DNA of 64,000 nt from NCBI GenBank assembly GCA_000783305.1, contig JROE01000007.1:124001-188000 (forward strand), given 5' to 3'. The stretch is from Sphingobacteriaceae bacterium DW12 (GTDB lineage: Bacteria > Bacteroidota > Bacteroidia > Sphingobacteriales > Sphingobacteriaceae). Position numbers and translations under genes: made by a program. Of this stretch, positions 16,056 through 25,948 are shown in pieces (positions within the stretch are counted from its first letter, which is position 1; the number at the start of each line of letters is the position of its first letter). The notes below the pieces were generated by a model. That model saw only the letters and a program-made list of their open reading frames with translations, made no database searches and was not told the origin of the DNA.

Positions 16056-17426
16056 CTATTTACTTAGTTCCGCATAATACTTGTGGAACAACGGAATCGT
16101 CGAAATTCCCATAAGATAGTTCTCAATACCATATTTCTCATTTGGTGAGTGAAGATTATCACTGTCCAATCCAAATCCCAACAATACAGTTTTTATCCCC
16201 AACACATCTTCAAATAATGCAACGATAGGGATAGAGCCACCACCTCTAGTTGGAATAGGTTTAATGCCAAATGTCTCTTCCAGCGCTTTTTCAGCCGCTT
16301 GATAGGCCGCGCTGTCCGTTGGAGTTACTACGGGCTCTCCTCCATGATGAGGTTTGACCTCAACTTTAACGTATGCTGGAGCTATCGACTCAAAGTGTTT
16401 TTTGAATAAGTTTGTGATTCTTTCGGAGTTTTGATTAGGAACTAATCGCATCGAGATTTTTGCAAAGGCTTTTGATGGAAGCACGGTTTTGGCACCCTCA
16501 CCGATATATCCACCCCAGATACCGTTTACCTCCAATGTCGGCCGGATTCCGGTGCGTTCGATAGTCGTGAATCCTTTTTCACCCCACACTTCCGCTATGC
16601 CTAAATCTTTTTTATATTCTTCGATTTCAAAAGGAGCTTGATTTAGGGCTTTACGTTCTTCCTCAGATAGCTCAACGACATCATCATAGAATCCTGGGAT
16701 TGCGATATGATTATTCTCGTCATGTAGCGAAGCAATCAGTTTGGATAAGATTGTAGCCGGATTGCCAACAGCTCCTCCATATACCCCAGAATGAAGGTCT
16801 CTGTTGGGGCCTGTGACCTCAACTTCTACATAGGAAAGACCTCTAAGGCCAGTTTCTAAAGAAGGCTGTTGCATGCTGATCATGGAGGTGTCAGAAATAA
16901 CAATGACATCAGCAGCTAGCTTATCCTTGTTCTCTTTGACGAAAGTACCCAGATTTTTAGAACCAACCTCTTCCTCACCCTCAATCATAAACTTGATATT
17001 ACAAGGCAAAGTATTATTCTTCATCATGTATTCAAATGCCTTGACATGCATGTAAAACTGACCCTTATCATCTGCAGATCCTCTCGCATATATTTTACCA
17101 TCTCTTACAGTTGGTTCGAACGGGGGGGTATCCCAAAGTTCATATGGATCTGCTGGCTGCACATCATAGTGGCCATATGTCAATACTGTAGGTAAAGATG
17201 GGTCAATGATCTTCTCCCCATATACAATAGGGTAACCTGCAGTGGGGCATACTTCCACATTGTCAGCGCCCGCTTCGCGCAGTTTATGAGCTACAAATTC
17301 AGCCGTTTTTTCGATATCCCCTTTAAATTTAGGGTCTGCACTCACAGAGGGAAGTCTAAGCAAATCAAACAACTCATCTAAAAAGCGTTGTTTGTTTGCC
17401 TCCACATATTCTTTGATATTTTGCAT
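16056..17426 (-). CDS. M20 family dipeptidase
   Basis: A cytoplasmic di-zinc metallopeptidase of the ArgE/DapE/CPG2 superfamily. The first metal site GHYDVQ (H86, D88), the bridging SADDKGQ, the catalytic IEGEEEVGS, the metal ligand VISDTSM and the terminal His in DNLHSPNE are all present. Length 456 aa matches bacterial M20 dipeptidases, and the dimerisation (lid) domain occupies roughly residues 190-340. There is no signal peptide. It is monocistronic. Substrate range (dipeptides versus acylated amino acids) cannot be fixed from sequence. Confidence 0.9.
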   Translation of the reverse strand: MQNIKEYVEANKQRFLDELFDLLRLPSVSADPKFKGDIEKTAEFVAHKLREAGADNVEVCPTAGYPIVYGEKIIDPSLPTVLTYGHYDVQPADPYELWDTPPFEPTVRDGKIYARGSADDKGQFYMHVKAFEYMMKNNTLPCNIKFMIEGEEEVGSKNLGTFVKENKDKLAADVIVISDTSMISMQQPSLETGLRGLSYVEVEVTGPNRDLHSGVYGGAVGNPATILSKLIASLHDENNHIAIPGFYDDVVELSEEERKALNQAPFEIEEYKKDLGIAEVWGEKGFTTIERTGIRPTLEVNGIWGGYIGEGAKTVLPSKAFAKISMRLVPNQNSERITNLFKKHFESIAPAYVKVEVKPHHGGEPVVTPTDSAAYQAAEKALEETFGIKPIPTRGGGSIPIVALFEDVLGIKTVLLGFGLDSDNLHSPNEKYGIENYLMGISTIPLFHKYYAELSK

Positions 17427-17627
17427 AGTATGAATGTATTTGCACCAAAATTACATAAAACTATTTTGTTAATGAAAATCCACCGGGTGGATTATACCTG
17501 TCCAAAAAAAGATTTATTTTTTTATGGAAAGCGAATCTAAGATACATCTAAGACTAAGTGAGGGAGTCGTGATATATGCTTTATGTTAAATTTTAGTTAA
17601 CCTATAATTTAGAATTTATAATAACCT

Positions 17628-17635
17628 TATATTTG
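17628..17635 (+). promoter_or_regulatory. -7 box of the outer-membrane barrel / GLPGLI operon
   Basis: TATATTTG matches TAnnTTTG and lies 46 bp upstream of the ATG at 17682 in an otherwise A/T-rich 255-bp gap with no gene. The -33 element is weak (TTTA). Confidence 0.45.
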
Positions 17636-17681
17636 CGCGTGGTATTAACCCTTGTGATAATTTAAACCTTAATCATATACT

Positions 17682-20447
17682 ATGAGGCGATTTTTATTCG
17701 CGTTTTCAGTCCTATTACTATGTTCCGTGCCAAGCAATTCACTATTCGCCCAAAAGAAGTTTTCTGGAGTGGTGCAAGATGAAAAAGATAAGCTAAAGCT
17801 GGAAAACGCTACAATCATGCTCCTACATGCGAGTGATTCGATAATGGTCGATTTTGCTAGGTCCGATAAAGATGGGAGGTTTTCCATCCAACTCCCTGAC
17901 ACCGGTACCTATTTGATTATCTCCAGTTATCCTAAGTATGGAGATTTTTACAGCGTTATTGATACCAAAAATGATTATTCCACTTTCAATATTGAAATGA
18001 GTACAAAGGCTCAGTTGTTGGAAGAAGCTATCGTCATTGGACGAATTCCTATTGTGGTAAAAGGAGATACCACCGAATACGATGCAGGAAGCTTTACCGT
18101 CGAAAAAAATGCTAAAGTAGAAGATTTGCTCAAAGTCCTCCCTGGTATATCGGTAGATGCATCGGGTAAGATTACGGCGCAAGGAAAGACCGTAGAAAAG
18201 GTTTTGGTAGATGGGGAAGAGTTCTTTGGTAACGACCCAAAGCTTGTCACACGGAATATCCGCTCTGATATGGTAGACAAAGTACAGGTATATGACAAAA
18301 AATCTGAAGATGCCGAACGAACAGGAGTCGATGATGGGCAAAAGGTAAAAACCATTAATGTCAAACTGAAAGAAGATAAAAAGAATGGGATTTTTGGAAA
18401 GGCTTTGGCAGGCGGAGGGACAGACGATTATTACATGGGACAGCTGATGTTCAATAAATTTAAAGGGTCTCAAAAAATAGCTGCTTTTGGTCTTTTTGGC
18501 AACAATGCAAGTACCAGTCTGTCATGGCAAGATTATGAAAAATACGGGGAGAGCGACAACGTATCCTACTCTGATGATGGCGGACAGATGTACTCCTTCG
18601 GTGGGGGCGGTGACGATTTCTCGGGAGAGGGAGTCATTGGACGACCTAAGGCTATTAACTCCGGGCTCATGTTCTCTGATAAGACCAAGGATGGAAAACA
18701 TAAGCTGAATCTCAGCTATAAATATGGCAAGATTGAACATGATGGGACCGAATCCACCTTTAGTCAGAACAACTTGCAAGATGGGGTACAGTACACAAAT
18801 GCCAATAGGGATATAGCTGCCGATAAGGACAGGCAAAAATTTAACCTTAAATATGATCTACAATTTGACTCCTTGACGAGTTTAATGATTACAGGAAATG
18901 CTTCACGGGACAATATTTGGAACAGTATGTCCAATAATTCTACGACGTTAGATCGAAACTTAGATTCGCTCAATACCAGTAGATCCATTGATATTAGCAA
19001 TCGTAAGGTCGAAAGCCTCAACGCAAGAGCATTGTTCACACGAAAGTTTCTAAAGAAGGGAAGGTCCATCACACTTGGGCTTAGCATCAATAACAATGAA
19101 AGCGATGGGGGAGGTTCGCTGTCCTCTAATACACGTATCTTTGAGGATGGTCTCGTGAGGGAAAGCCTTATTGTGGATCAACGGAAAAAGAATGAACAGC
19201 AATCTACCACAAAAGGAGGTAGTCTTTCCTATACCGAACCCCTAACGAGCGAATTGAACTTGACATTGAATTATAGTTTGACACGAAATGATAATTCCTC
19301 ATTGTCGAAATCTTTCAATAAGAATGAGGGCACAGGAGAATATGATATCTTGGATCCCATCTTTAGTAATGATTACGATTTTAATAGAACGAGCAATGGT
19401 TATCGAGTAGCGTTGAACCTAAACAATGATAAAATTTGGGCCAATCTCACCAATAATTTAAACAACGATCGGTTGCACCAACAGAATAATTCGAACTCGG
19501 ATAAGTTGACGCGTTCATTTTTGACATACAATCCTTCATTGTCGATGTCCTACAAATTGAGTAGTGCCTCCAATATCTATTTTAACTACAGCGGGAGGAA
19601 TCAATTACCTTCGCTTAGTCAAATACAACCGTTACGAAATAATCAAGACCCTATAAACGAGTATCTCGGTAATGAAAATCTTAAGCCTTCGTTTACCAAT
19701 AGCTTCAATGTCAATTATAATTCATCAAAGTTGCTCACAGGGTCTTATAAATATATAGGGGGATATTTTCAATTTAATAAGAACGCATTGATTCAAAATA
19801 TAGATAGTGAGAATGGACTTAACAAGTTTAAATGGGACAATTTGAAGGACCATACCAATTTTTCGTGGAACGTGTGGGGAGGGTATTCGTTTAAATTGAG
19901 CAAAAAACTCAACATTTCTAACGGACCTCGAGTTTCGATAAATAGTAACAAAAACTTTAATACGGTTAATGAAGATCTCAATGAGATCAACAGCACAAAT
20001 TATACTTTTGGATACAATTTTTCAAAGAGCACTACTAAGGGGGTTGATTTCAATTTAATGTTCTCCCCAGGATATCAGCAGATGACATCTAGTTTACAAC
20101 CCGATCAACGTAATAATGGCTTTATCTTCAATAGTAACGGGTCTGTTTCGTACTATCTACCGGCAAAAATTAAATTCTATGTGGATTACAATTACGTGTA
20201 CCAAGCGGGGACAGATGCAATGCCCGATAATTTTGAGCAATTTTTGGTGCATCCGGGTATTAGTAAGAAGTTCCTGAAAAATGAATCCCTAGCACTCGAT
20301 TTTGTGGTTAATGACCTTTTCAATAAAAATACGGGTTTCAGTAGGTCCGTTAGCAATACTTTCTTTACCGAAAGAAGATCGGATACCATCCGGAGGTACT
20401 ATATGCTAAAGGTATCTTGGGATTTTACTAAAATGTTTGTTAATTAA
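17682..20447 (+). CDS. Outer-membrane beta-barrel protein (TonB-receptor-like, CarboxypepD_reg N-terminus)
   Basis: A 921-aa outer-membrane protein. Signal peptide (about 1-24), a carboxypeptidase-like regulatory beta-sandwich (about 26-108, starting KKFSGVVQDEKDK), a plug-like domain with DLLKVLPGISVDASGKITAQG and VLVDGEEFFGNDP, then a long barrel rich in Asn/Ser and alternating aromatic strands, ending ...VSWDFTKMFVN. This is the 'outer membrane beta-barrel family protein' type that accompanies GLPGLI proteins in Bacteroidota. It is followed 14 bp later by a GLPGLI gene, so the two form an operon. Cargo unknown; a peptide or metal role has been suspected for such pairs, but nothing here decides. 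Confidence 0.88.
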   Translation: MRRFLFAFSVLLLCSVPSNSLFAQKKFSGVVQDEKDKLKLENATIMLLHASDSIMVDFARSDKDGRFSIQLPDTGTYLIISSYPKYGDFYSVIDTKNDYSTFNIEMSTKAQLLEEAIVIGRIPIVVKGDTTEYDAGSFTVEKNAKVEDLLKVLPGISVDASGKITAQGKTVEKVLVDGEEFFGNDPKLVTRNIRSDMVDKVQVYDKKSEDAERTGVDDGQKVKTINVKLKEDKKNGIFGKALAGGGTDDYYMGQLMFNKFKGSQKIAAFGLFGNNASTSLSWQDYEKYGESDNVSYSDDGGQMYSFGGGGDDFSGEGVIGRPKAINSGLMFSDKTKDGKHKLNLSYKYGKIEHDGTESTFSQNNLQDGVQYTNANRDIAADKDRQKFNLKYDLQFDSLTSLMITGNASRDNIWNSMSNNSTTLDRNLDSLNTSRSIDISNRKVESLNARALFTRKFLKKGRSITLGLSINNNESDGGGSLSSNTRIFEDGLVRESLIVDQRKKNEQQSTTKGGSLSYTEPLTSELNLTLNYSLTRNDNSSLSKSFNKNEGTGEYDILDPIFSNDYDFNRTSNGYRVALNLNNDKIWANLTNNLNNDRLHQQNNSNSDKLTRSFLTYNPSLSMSYKLSSASNIYFNYSGRNQLPSLSQIQPLRNNQDPINEYLGNENLKPSFTNSFNVNYNSSKLLTGSYKYIGGYFQFNKNALIQNIDSENGLNKFKWDNLKDHTNFSWNVWGGYSFKLSKKLNISNGPRVSINSNKNFNTVNEDLNEINSTNYTFGYNFSKSTTKGVDFNLMFSPGYQQMTSSLQPDQRNNGFIFNSNGSVSYYLPAKIKFYVDYNYVYQAGTDAMPDNFEQFLVHPGISKKFLKNESLALDFVVNDLFNKNTGFSRSVSNTFFTERRSDTIRRYYMLKVSWDFTKMFVN

Positions 20448-20461
20448 GAAAGTGTCCAGTC

Positions 20462-21253
20462 ATGCAGATAATTAAGATTTCCATTCTCATACTTTTTGTA
20501 CTGATTACCAAACTTAGTTTTGGACAGTATACGTTGTTCCCTAAGACAGGGACTATTACATACGACAAGACCATTTATCTTCAGAATATGCTGACCAAAC
20601 AGCTCTATGCCAAATCTGAGGGAATGACGCGTCAATGGTATGATCAGTTGAAGGGCAAATTGCCGGGAAGCGTCGTGCAGAAAAAGTCGCTCAAGTTTGA
20701 CAAAGATCAGTATGTCTTTGAAAATATCAAGACAGAGATAGATCCACAGGCTAAGTTTTTTATGGAAGCCCATGCAATTACTGGAGACGGTATTGTTCAT
20801 GTCAATTTGACAAATAAGAAATACAGGCGGTTTCAGAGCTTTGCAGGAGACGATTTGGTCATTGAAGATTCTATATTGGGTGTTAAGTGGAAGATAACCG
20901 ATGAGTATCGTGATATAGCAGGCTATGAATGTAGGCGAGCGAATGGCTTGACCCAAGACTCGTTGTATGTGATTGGATACTATACCAATGAAATTCCGAT
21001 TAGTGGTGGGCCTGAATCTATCGGCGGTCTACCGGGCATGATACTGGGATTGGTAGTCCCGTACGACCATGTGTCGTACTTTGCTTCCAAGGTAGAATTT
21101 TCCAACACGGTGGCCTATGACCTTTCTGTATTTGAAAAGAAGAAAAATAAATTCATGAAGCGTAATGAGGTCGAGACTCGATTTAGACAGATGCTAGAAA
21201 ATTTTTTAGGAAAGGAGATGGTCGGGTATCTTATTCAGTATTTTCTATTATAA
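20462..21253 (+). CDS. GLPGLI family protein
   Basis: Exported protein of 263 aa named for its conserved motif, here GGLPGMILGL near residues 190-199. A signal peptide covers about residues 1-20 (IKISILILFVLITKLSFGQ). Before the motif there is a DEYRDIAGYECRRA block, which is also typical. The family is restricted to Bacteroidota, is almost always encoded beside a CarboxypepD_reg/barrel receptor, and has no known biochemical function; a periplasmic partner of the receptor is plausible. The stop codon is part of the palindromic terminator shared with tex. Confidence 0.9.
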   Translation: MQIIKISILILFVLITKLSFGQYTLFPKTGTITYDKTIYLQNMLTKQLYAKSEGMTRQWYDQLKGKLPGSVVQKKSLKFDKDQYVFENIKTEIDPQAKFFMEAHAITGDGIVHVNLTNKKYRRFQSFAGDDLVIEDSILGVKWKITDEYRDIAGYECRRANGLTQDSLYVIGYYTNEIPISGGPESIGGLPGMILGLVVPYDHVSYFASKVEFSNTVAYDLSVFEKKKNKFMKRNEVETRFRQMLENFLGKEMVGYLIQYFLL

Positions 21254-21304
21254 ATAATAACAAAGAAATGGCGCCAACAGGCGCCATTTCTTTGTTATTA
21301 TTTA
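21251..21304. terminator. Bidirectional palindromic terminator including both stop codons
   Basis: Perfect 25-bp inverted repeat (21251-21275 and 21280-21304) with loop AACA. It includes the GLPGLI stop (21251-21253) and the tex stop (21298-21300). The G/C-rich core ATGGCGCC and outer A/T-rich parts serve both directions. Confidence 0.85.
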
Positions 21305-23535
21305 AACTTGCTGGCGAGCGCAGCAAGCTTAGAGGCCATATCCGTTTGCGGATTCTCGCGTTGTCGTTGATTGCCTGAAAATTCTTTTTTCTTGGTTCTA
21401 GGGGCCATTTTTTCATCTGATTTCATGGTCAACCCTATCCTGTTTCTTTTTTCATCCACCTCTGTTACAGTTACATTTACCTTCTGTTGCACCTTTACGA
21501 CTTCATGGGGGTCTGAAATAAATCTGTTGGCCAATTGGCTTAAGTGAACAAGACCGTCTTGATGGACACCAATGTCTACGAATGCTCCAAAATTGGTAAT
21601 ATTGGTCACGATACCTGGCAATTTCATCCCGATCCTAAGGTCCGAAATACTATTCACGCCGTCGGTGAAAGAGAATGTTTCAAATTGATCACGTGGATCT
21701 AGCCCCGGCTTTGCCAATTCGGATATAATATCCTTTAACGTAGGCAATCCTACTTCTTCTGAAACGTACTCTTTCAATGAAATGGATTTACGAAGATCTT
21801 CATTTTTCAATAAATCGGATACATTCTTACCAAGGTCACCTGCTATTTTCTCGACCAGCGGATAGCGCTCTGGATGTACGGCTGAGGCATCCAATGGATT
21901 TTCTGCATTCCGGATTCTTAAGAAGCCCGCTGCTTGCTCAAATGCCTTATCTCCCAAACGAGGTACTTTTTTTAATTCTTTTCTCGATTTGAAAGGTCCG
22001 TTAGCAACCCTGTAATTGACAATCTGTTGGGCCAGTGAGGGGCCTAGACCGGATACGTATGACAAGATCTGCTTTGAAGCGGTGTTTAGTTCCACCCCTA
22101 CGGCATTTACACAACTGATCACCGTATCATCCAATGCTGTTTGTAGTTTGTTTTGATCGACATCGTGTTGATATTGTCCTACGCCAATGGACTTAGGGTC
22201 AATCTTGACTAATTCGGCAAGTGGGTCCATGAGTCGTCTTCCTATCGACACTGCACCACGTACCGTCACGTCGTGGTCTGGAAATTCTTCACGCGCAGTA
22301 TCGGATGCTGAATAGATGGAAGCACCACTTTCATTGACCATGACAAGGGTTATATTTTGTAGGTTCAACTTGCGGACAAATTCTTCTGTCTCACGCCCAG
22401 CAGTACCATTGCCAATAGCAATGGCTTCTATTTTGTGCTTTGCGACTAGATGTTGTACCGTTTTGGCAGCCTCAGCGGCTCCACCAGCCCCCGTATGAGG
22501 AAATATGGCTGTATTCTCCAAGAGCGTGCCTTGTTCATCGAGCACCACCGTCTTACATCCTGTCCGGAACCCAGGGTCTATAGCTAATAACCTTTTTTGT
22601 CCTAGAGGTGCTGCCAATAACAACTGTCTAACATTGTCTGCAAATACCTTTATGGCTTCTTCGTCCGCTTTTTGTCTGGTAACTACGCGTATCTCAGTCT
22701 CCATCGAAGGTTTGAGTAAGCGCTTGTATCCGTCTAACAGCGCTAGCCTTACTTGTGTGGCTGCTGGATTTGCAGCTTTAACGTAAAGTGAGTCGATAGC
22801 AGGTATTACATCTTCCTCCGAAATATCTATATCCAGGTATAGGAGTTCTTCTTTTTCTCCACGACGCATAGCTAGGACACGATGTGAGGGGGCATCCTTC
22901 AAGGATTCTGACCATTCAAAGTAATCTTTGTATTTCTGTGCTGCTTCTTCTTTCCCAGGTACTACTCGAGATACAAAACTGCTTTTTTCTAAGAAAACCT
23001 TACGAGTCTTAGCGCGGACAATTGCATCCTCCGCTATTGTTTCGGCAATGATATCTCTAGCACCAGCAAGTGCTTCTTCTATACTATTTACCCCTTTGGC
23101 TTCATCTATTAATGAAGCTGCAAGCGATTCAAAATCATTACTTTCTTGTAAAAGAATAAGATCCGATAAGGGTTGAAGACCCTTATCGCGCGCAATACTG
23201 GCACGAGTCCTACGCTTAGGTTTATAGGGAAGGTATATATCCTCCAAATTAGACATCGTCTCCGCAGAGAGAACAAGCTTCTCTAACTCTGCTGTTAACT
23301 TGCCTTGTTCGGTAATCGATTTTAGCACGGCTTCTTTGCGTTTTTCCAAGTCCCTTAGTTGTTGGGCACGGTCGCGTATAGCCGTAATTTGAACCTCATC
23401 CAAACTGCCTGTCATCTCCTTACGGTAACGGGCTATAAAGGGTACCGTGGCTCCTTCATCTAATAATCCAAGGGTAGTGCGAACTTGTCTATCACTAATG
23501 GATAGCTCATTCGAAATGACGATTTCGTGTGACAT
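21298..23535 (-). CDS. tex: Tex family S1 RNA-binding transcription accessory protein
   Basis: A cytoplasmic nucleic-acid-binding protein thought to act in transcription and RNA handling. The 745-aa chain shows a Tex N-terminal helical region, a YqgF-like RNase H-fold domain (about 315-450, LLAIDPGFRTGCKTVVLDEQG), helix-hairpin-helix segments (about 490-560, including SYVSGLGPSLAQQIVNYR) and a C-terminal S1 domain (about 640-712, GIVTNITNFGAFVDIGVHQDGLVHLSQ). All parts are in the standard order. It is monocistronic, convergent with the GLPGLI gene. Confidence 0.95.
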   Translation of the reverse strand: MSHEIVISNELSISDRQVRTTLGLLDEGATVPFIARYRKEMTGSLDEVQITAIRDRAQQLRDLEKRKEAVLKSITEQGKLTAELEKLVLSAETMSNLEDIYLPYKPKRRTRASIARDKGLQPLSDLILLQESNDFESLAASLIDEAKGVNSIEEALAGARDIIAETIAEDAIVRAKTRKVFLEKSSFVSRVVPGKEEAAQKYKDYFEWSESLKDAPSHRVLAMRRGEKEELLYLDIDISEEDVIPAIDSLYVKAANPAATQVRLALLDGYKRLLKPSMETEIRVVTRQKADEEAIKVFADNVRQLLLAAPLGQKRLLAIDPGFRTGCKTVVLDEQGTLLENTAIFPHTGAGGAAEAAKTVQHLVAKHKIEAIAIGNGTAGRETEEFVRKLNLQNITLVMVNESGASIYSASDTAREEFPDHDVTVRGAVSIGRRLMDPLAELVKIDPKSIGVGQYQHDVDQNKLQTALDDTVISCVNAVGVELNTASKQILSYVSGLGPSLAQQIVNYRVANGPFKSRKELKKVPRLGDKAFEQAAGFLRIRNAENPLDASAVHPERYPLVEKIAGDLGKNVSDLLKNEDLRKSISLKEYVSEEVGLPTLKDIISELAKPGLDPRDQFETFSFTDGVNSISDLRIGMKLPGIVTNITNFGAFVDIGVHQDGLVHLSQLANRFISDPHEVVKVQQKVNVTVTEVDEKRNRIGLTMKSDEKMAPRTKKKEFSGNQRQRENPQTDMASKLAALASKFK

Positions 23536-23560
23536 AAACGAATATTGTAGTACATTAAAA

Positions 23561-23591
23561 CCAAAAGCTGTTGGGTTTAGCCAACAGCCTT
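23561..23591 (-). terminator. Hairpin with T-rich tail in the tatA-tex gap
   Basis: Stem GCTGTTGG/CCAACAGC (23567-23574 and 23581-23588), 6-nt loop, followed on the minus strand by TTTTGGTTTT. It lies 26-56 bp upstream of the tex start, so it either ends tatA transcripts or attenuates tex. The remainder of 23592-23812 holds no gene. Confidence 0.55.
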
Positions 23592-23812
23592 ATCGTATTT
23601 TTTGTAAACTTAGATAAAATGCATTGCATTCACGAGTGCCTAATAGAAAAAATGGTAGATAGTAATTTTAATTTTTTCCACACATGTTCTTATCTATTAG
23701 CTCCCTGGTTGGCTTCGCTGTGATAACCAATAGGATTCATTGATTTTGAAAACCAACCCACCAATTGTCCATACTATAGATTGAAGCCTATAGTAGGAAC
23801 GGTAGTGTGAAA

Positions 23813-24310
23813 TTAAGCGTCTTTAGTCTGTGGTTTGCTTTCTAGGGAGTCAATTTCATCAGTATACCCCTGTGTTTTTTCCACTGATGCTTCGGATCCG
23901 CTGTCCGTATTGCTAGCAAAATTATCCTTATAACCATAGTTGTAGTGCTCAGCATGTGGATCATAGTCAGGCTGGCGGCCTGGGTCGTGTTGATAAGTCC
24001 CTTCAGGTGCTGAGAATTGGGGTGTTTTCTTTTCTTCAGATGTTGTGTCGGTAGAAGCCGTTTCTACTTCTTCTGTAACAGATGAGGAAGGTATTTCTGC
24101 TGTTTTTTTCTCATCTACGTCTTTCTCAAAGTTGTTGATTTGATCTGATATTTCACGTTTGATGCCTTCAGATGCATCTTTAAATTCACGAATCCCTTTT
24201 CCCAGCCCACGTGCCAATTCAGGAAGTTTTTTGCCTCCAAAAAGTAACAACAAAACGATTACGATTAGAATCATTTCTTGTGTGCCAATGTTTAAAAATG
24301 CTAATGTCAT
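23813..24310 (-). CDS. tatA: Sec-independent protein translocase TatA/TatE
   Basis: Pore-forming subunit of the twin-arginine pathway. An N-terminal membrane helix (about 10-25, EMILIVIVLLLLFGGKKL) is followed by the amphipathic helix LARGLGKGIREFKDASEGI and then a long hydrophilic tail rich in Glu, Ser, Thr, Asp and His. The 165-aa length is longer than E. coli TatA because of the tail. No tatC is found in the window. It is divergent from the MATE transporter gene. Confidence 0.9.
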   Translation of the reverse strand: MTLAFLNIGTQEMILIVIVLLLLFGGKKLPELARGLGKGIREFKDASEGIKREISDQINNFEKDVDEKKTAEIPSSSVTEEVETASTDTTSEEKKTPQFSAPEGTYQHDPGRQPDYDPHAEHYNYGYKDNFASNTDSGSEASVEKTQGYTDEIDSLESKPQTKDA

Positions 24311-24476
24311 GTGTGACGAAATTTTATTTGTATTTATAATCTTTAGAACTAAGGTAAGTGTAAATTGTGTTAATGTCCAACAAGATTTTGTAATTATTGT
24401 GTGATTTTAACAAAACATGGATATGAATAGTAACATATTAGGACTTTCAATTAACGATTCCCAACATAAACTTTTC

Positions 24477-24484
24477 TATTTTTG
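24477..24484 (+). promoter_or_regulatory. -7 box of the MATE transporter gene
   Basis: TATTTTTG matches TAnnTTTG, 16 bp before the ATG at 24501, so the mRNA would have a very short 5' leader. Confidence 0.45.
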
Positions 24485-24500
24485 CTGAAATTTTTTCGAT

Positions 24501-25862
24501 ATGTTGGGTAGGATAAAATCTTATAAACCGTACTACTGGAGTACGTTTTTGCTTGCAGGACCTGTGGTTGTCTCCCAGTTGGGACATACATTGGTCCAAA
24601 CGGCAGATACCGTTATTGTTGGACATTTTGCCGGGACTATTCCATTAGCCGCTGTATCTTTGGTACATAGCGTTTTTATGGTGGTACTAGTCGTTGGCTT
24701 GGGTATCGCTTATGGGTTGACGCCTCTTATTGCACAAGAAAATGGACGTGGTAATAAAGAGGTATGTGCCAAGTTACTATCCAATAGTCTCTGGTTGAAT
24801 GCTATATCTGGTCTTCTCCTATATTGTTTGGTATATTATGGCTCTATGTACGCGGTCGAACATTTGGATCAAGATCCTCGAGTTGTAAAAGAGGCCAAGC
24901 CTTACCTTTTCTTGTTGAGCCTCTCGATTTTACCTTTGATGGTCTTTAATACCTTTAAGCAATTTGCCGAAGGATTGGGCTTTACAAAGCAAGCGATGAA
25001 CATCACCATATGGGGGAACATATTAAATATTATCCTAGCTATCATACTGGTAAAAGGAATGTTTGGCTTGCCTGCACTTGGGATAAGAGGGGTAGGGATA
25101 GCTACCTTAATAGACCGTGTGATGATGATGGTGGTGATGAGTGCTTATGTCATGAAATCGCCCGTATTTAGGCCTTATATTCAGTATTTCAAAGTTCGAT
25201 ATCTGAATCGAGAAAAGCTTTGGAATATCCTCAAGATAGGGGCGCCGGTCGCGATGCAGTATGTTTTTGAAATCGGTGCTTTTGCGGGGGCGGCATTAAT
25301 TGCAGGAAAGATCAGTGCTGAAGCACAGGCCTCTCATCAGGTAGCCATTACACTGGCAGCGATGACCTATATGATGGCTAGCGGTATCGCTTCAGCAGCT
25401 ACGATTAAAACAGGGAACAGTTTTGGAAATAAGAACTACTTCCGATTGCAGCGATTTGCTGCCTCATCTTATCTCCTCGTGCTTATTTTTATGTTAATAG
25501 CCGCTGCGGTTTTTGCAATCTTTAATCAATATTTACCCTATCTAATCACCGATGATGTAGCAGTCGTCGCAATTGCAGCGCAACTATTGATTATAGCGGG
25601 ATTCTTTCAATTGTTCGATGGCACACAAGTGGTGGGGCTTGGTATCCTAAGAGGAATGGGAGATGTGAATGTGCCTACTTTTATTACTTTTATCGCATAC
25701 TGGATAGTGGGACTACCTATTGGATATGTATTAGGGATAGAACTCGGTTGGGGCGTGAAGGGAGTGTGGTACGGATTGACATTGGGGTTGTTGACTTCAT
25801 CTTTATTGCTGTACGCTCGTTACAGAGCTGTCATTGGCAAATACCTTTTGCAAAAGGATTAG
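24501..25862 (+). CDS. MATE family efflux transporter
   Basis: A 453-aa inner-membrane protein with about 12 hydrophobic helices in two homologous halves, as in Na+- or H+-driven multidrug antiporters (DinF/NorM superfamily). The N-half has LAGPVVVSQLGHTLVQTADTV and the C-half has IGAPVAMQYVFEIGAF, both recognisable MATE blocks. No partner protein is adjacent. The stop codon lies inside the first unit of an 11-bp triple tandem repeat. Confidence 0.9.
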   Translation: MLGRIKSYKPYYWSTFLLAGPVVVSQLGHTLVQTADTVIVGHFAGTIPLAAVSLVHSVFMVVLVVGLGIAYGLTPLIAQENGRGNKEVCAKLLSNSLWLNAISGLLLYCLVYYGSMYAVEHLDQDPRVVKEAKPYLFLLSLSILPLMVFNTFKQFAEGLGFTKQAMNITIWGNILNIILAIILVKGMFGLPALGIRGVGIATLIDRVMMMVVMSAYVMKSPVFRPYIQYFKVRYLNREKLWNILKIGAPVAMQYVFEIGAFAGAALIAGKISAEAQASHQVAITLAAMTYMMASGIASAATIKTGNSFGNKNYFRLQRFAASSYLLVLIFMLIAAAVFAIFNQYLPYLITDDVAVVAIAAQLLIIAGFFQLFDGTQVVGLGILRGMGDVNVPTFITFIAYWIVGLPIGYVLGIELGWGVKGVWYGLTLGLLTSSLLLYARYRAVIGKYLLQKD

Positions 25863-25891
25863 TGTTTCGTTAGTGTTTCGTTAGTGTTTCG
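25859..25891 (+). repeat. Three perfect tandem copies of TTAGTGTTTCG
   Basis: Copies at 25859-25869, 25870-25880 and 25881-25891. The first carries the stop codon (TAG, 25860-25862) of the MATE gene. The unit length of 11 bp is not a multiple of 3, so copy number beyond the first does not affect the protein. Confidence 0.85.
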
Positions 25892-25911
25892 GTTTCACAA
25901 TATTAAAAGAA

Positions 25912-25942
25912 AAAGCGGCTTATCTTACTGATAAGCCGCTTT
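25912..25942. terminator. Bidirectional terminator between MATE and E2 genes
   Basis: Perfect 13-bp stem AAAGCGGCTTATC/GATAAGCCGCTTT (25912-25924 and 25930-25942), 5-nt loop, A-rich on the left and T-containing on the right. Confidence 0.8.
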
Positions 25943-25948
25943 CATCTT

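Noticed and set aside
23773..23794. ACTATAG/CTATAGT inverted repeat in the tatA-tex gap
   Set aside because: Only 7 bp, A/T-rich, without a T tract; no reason to prefer it over chance.
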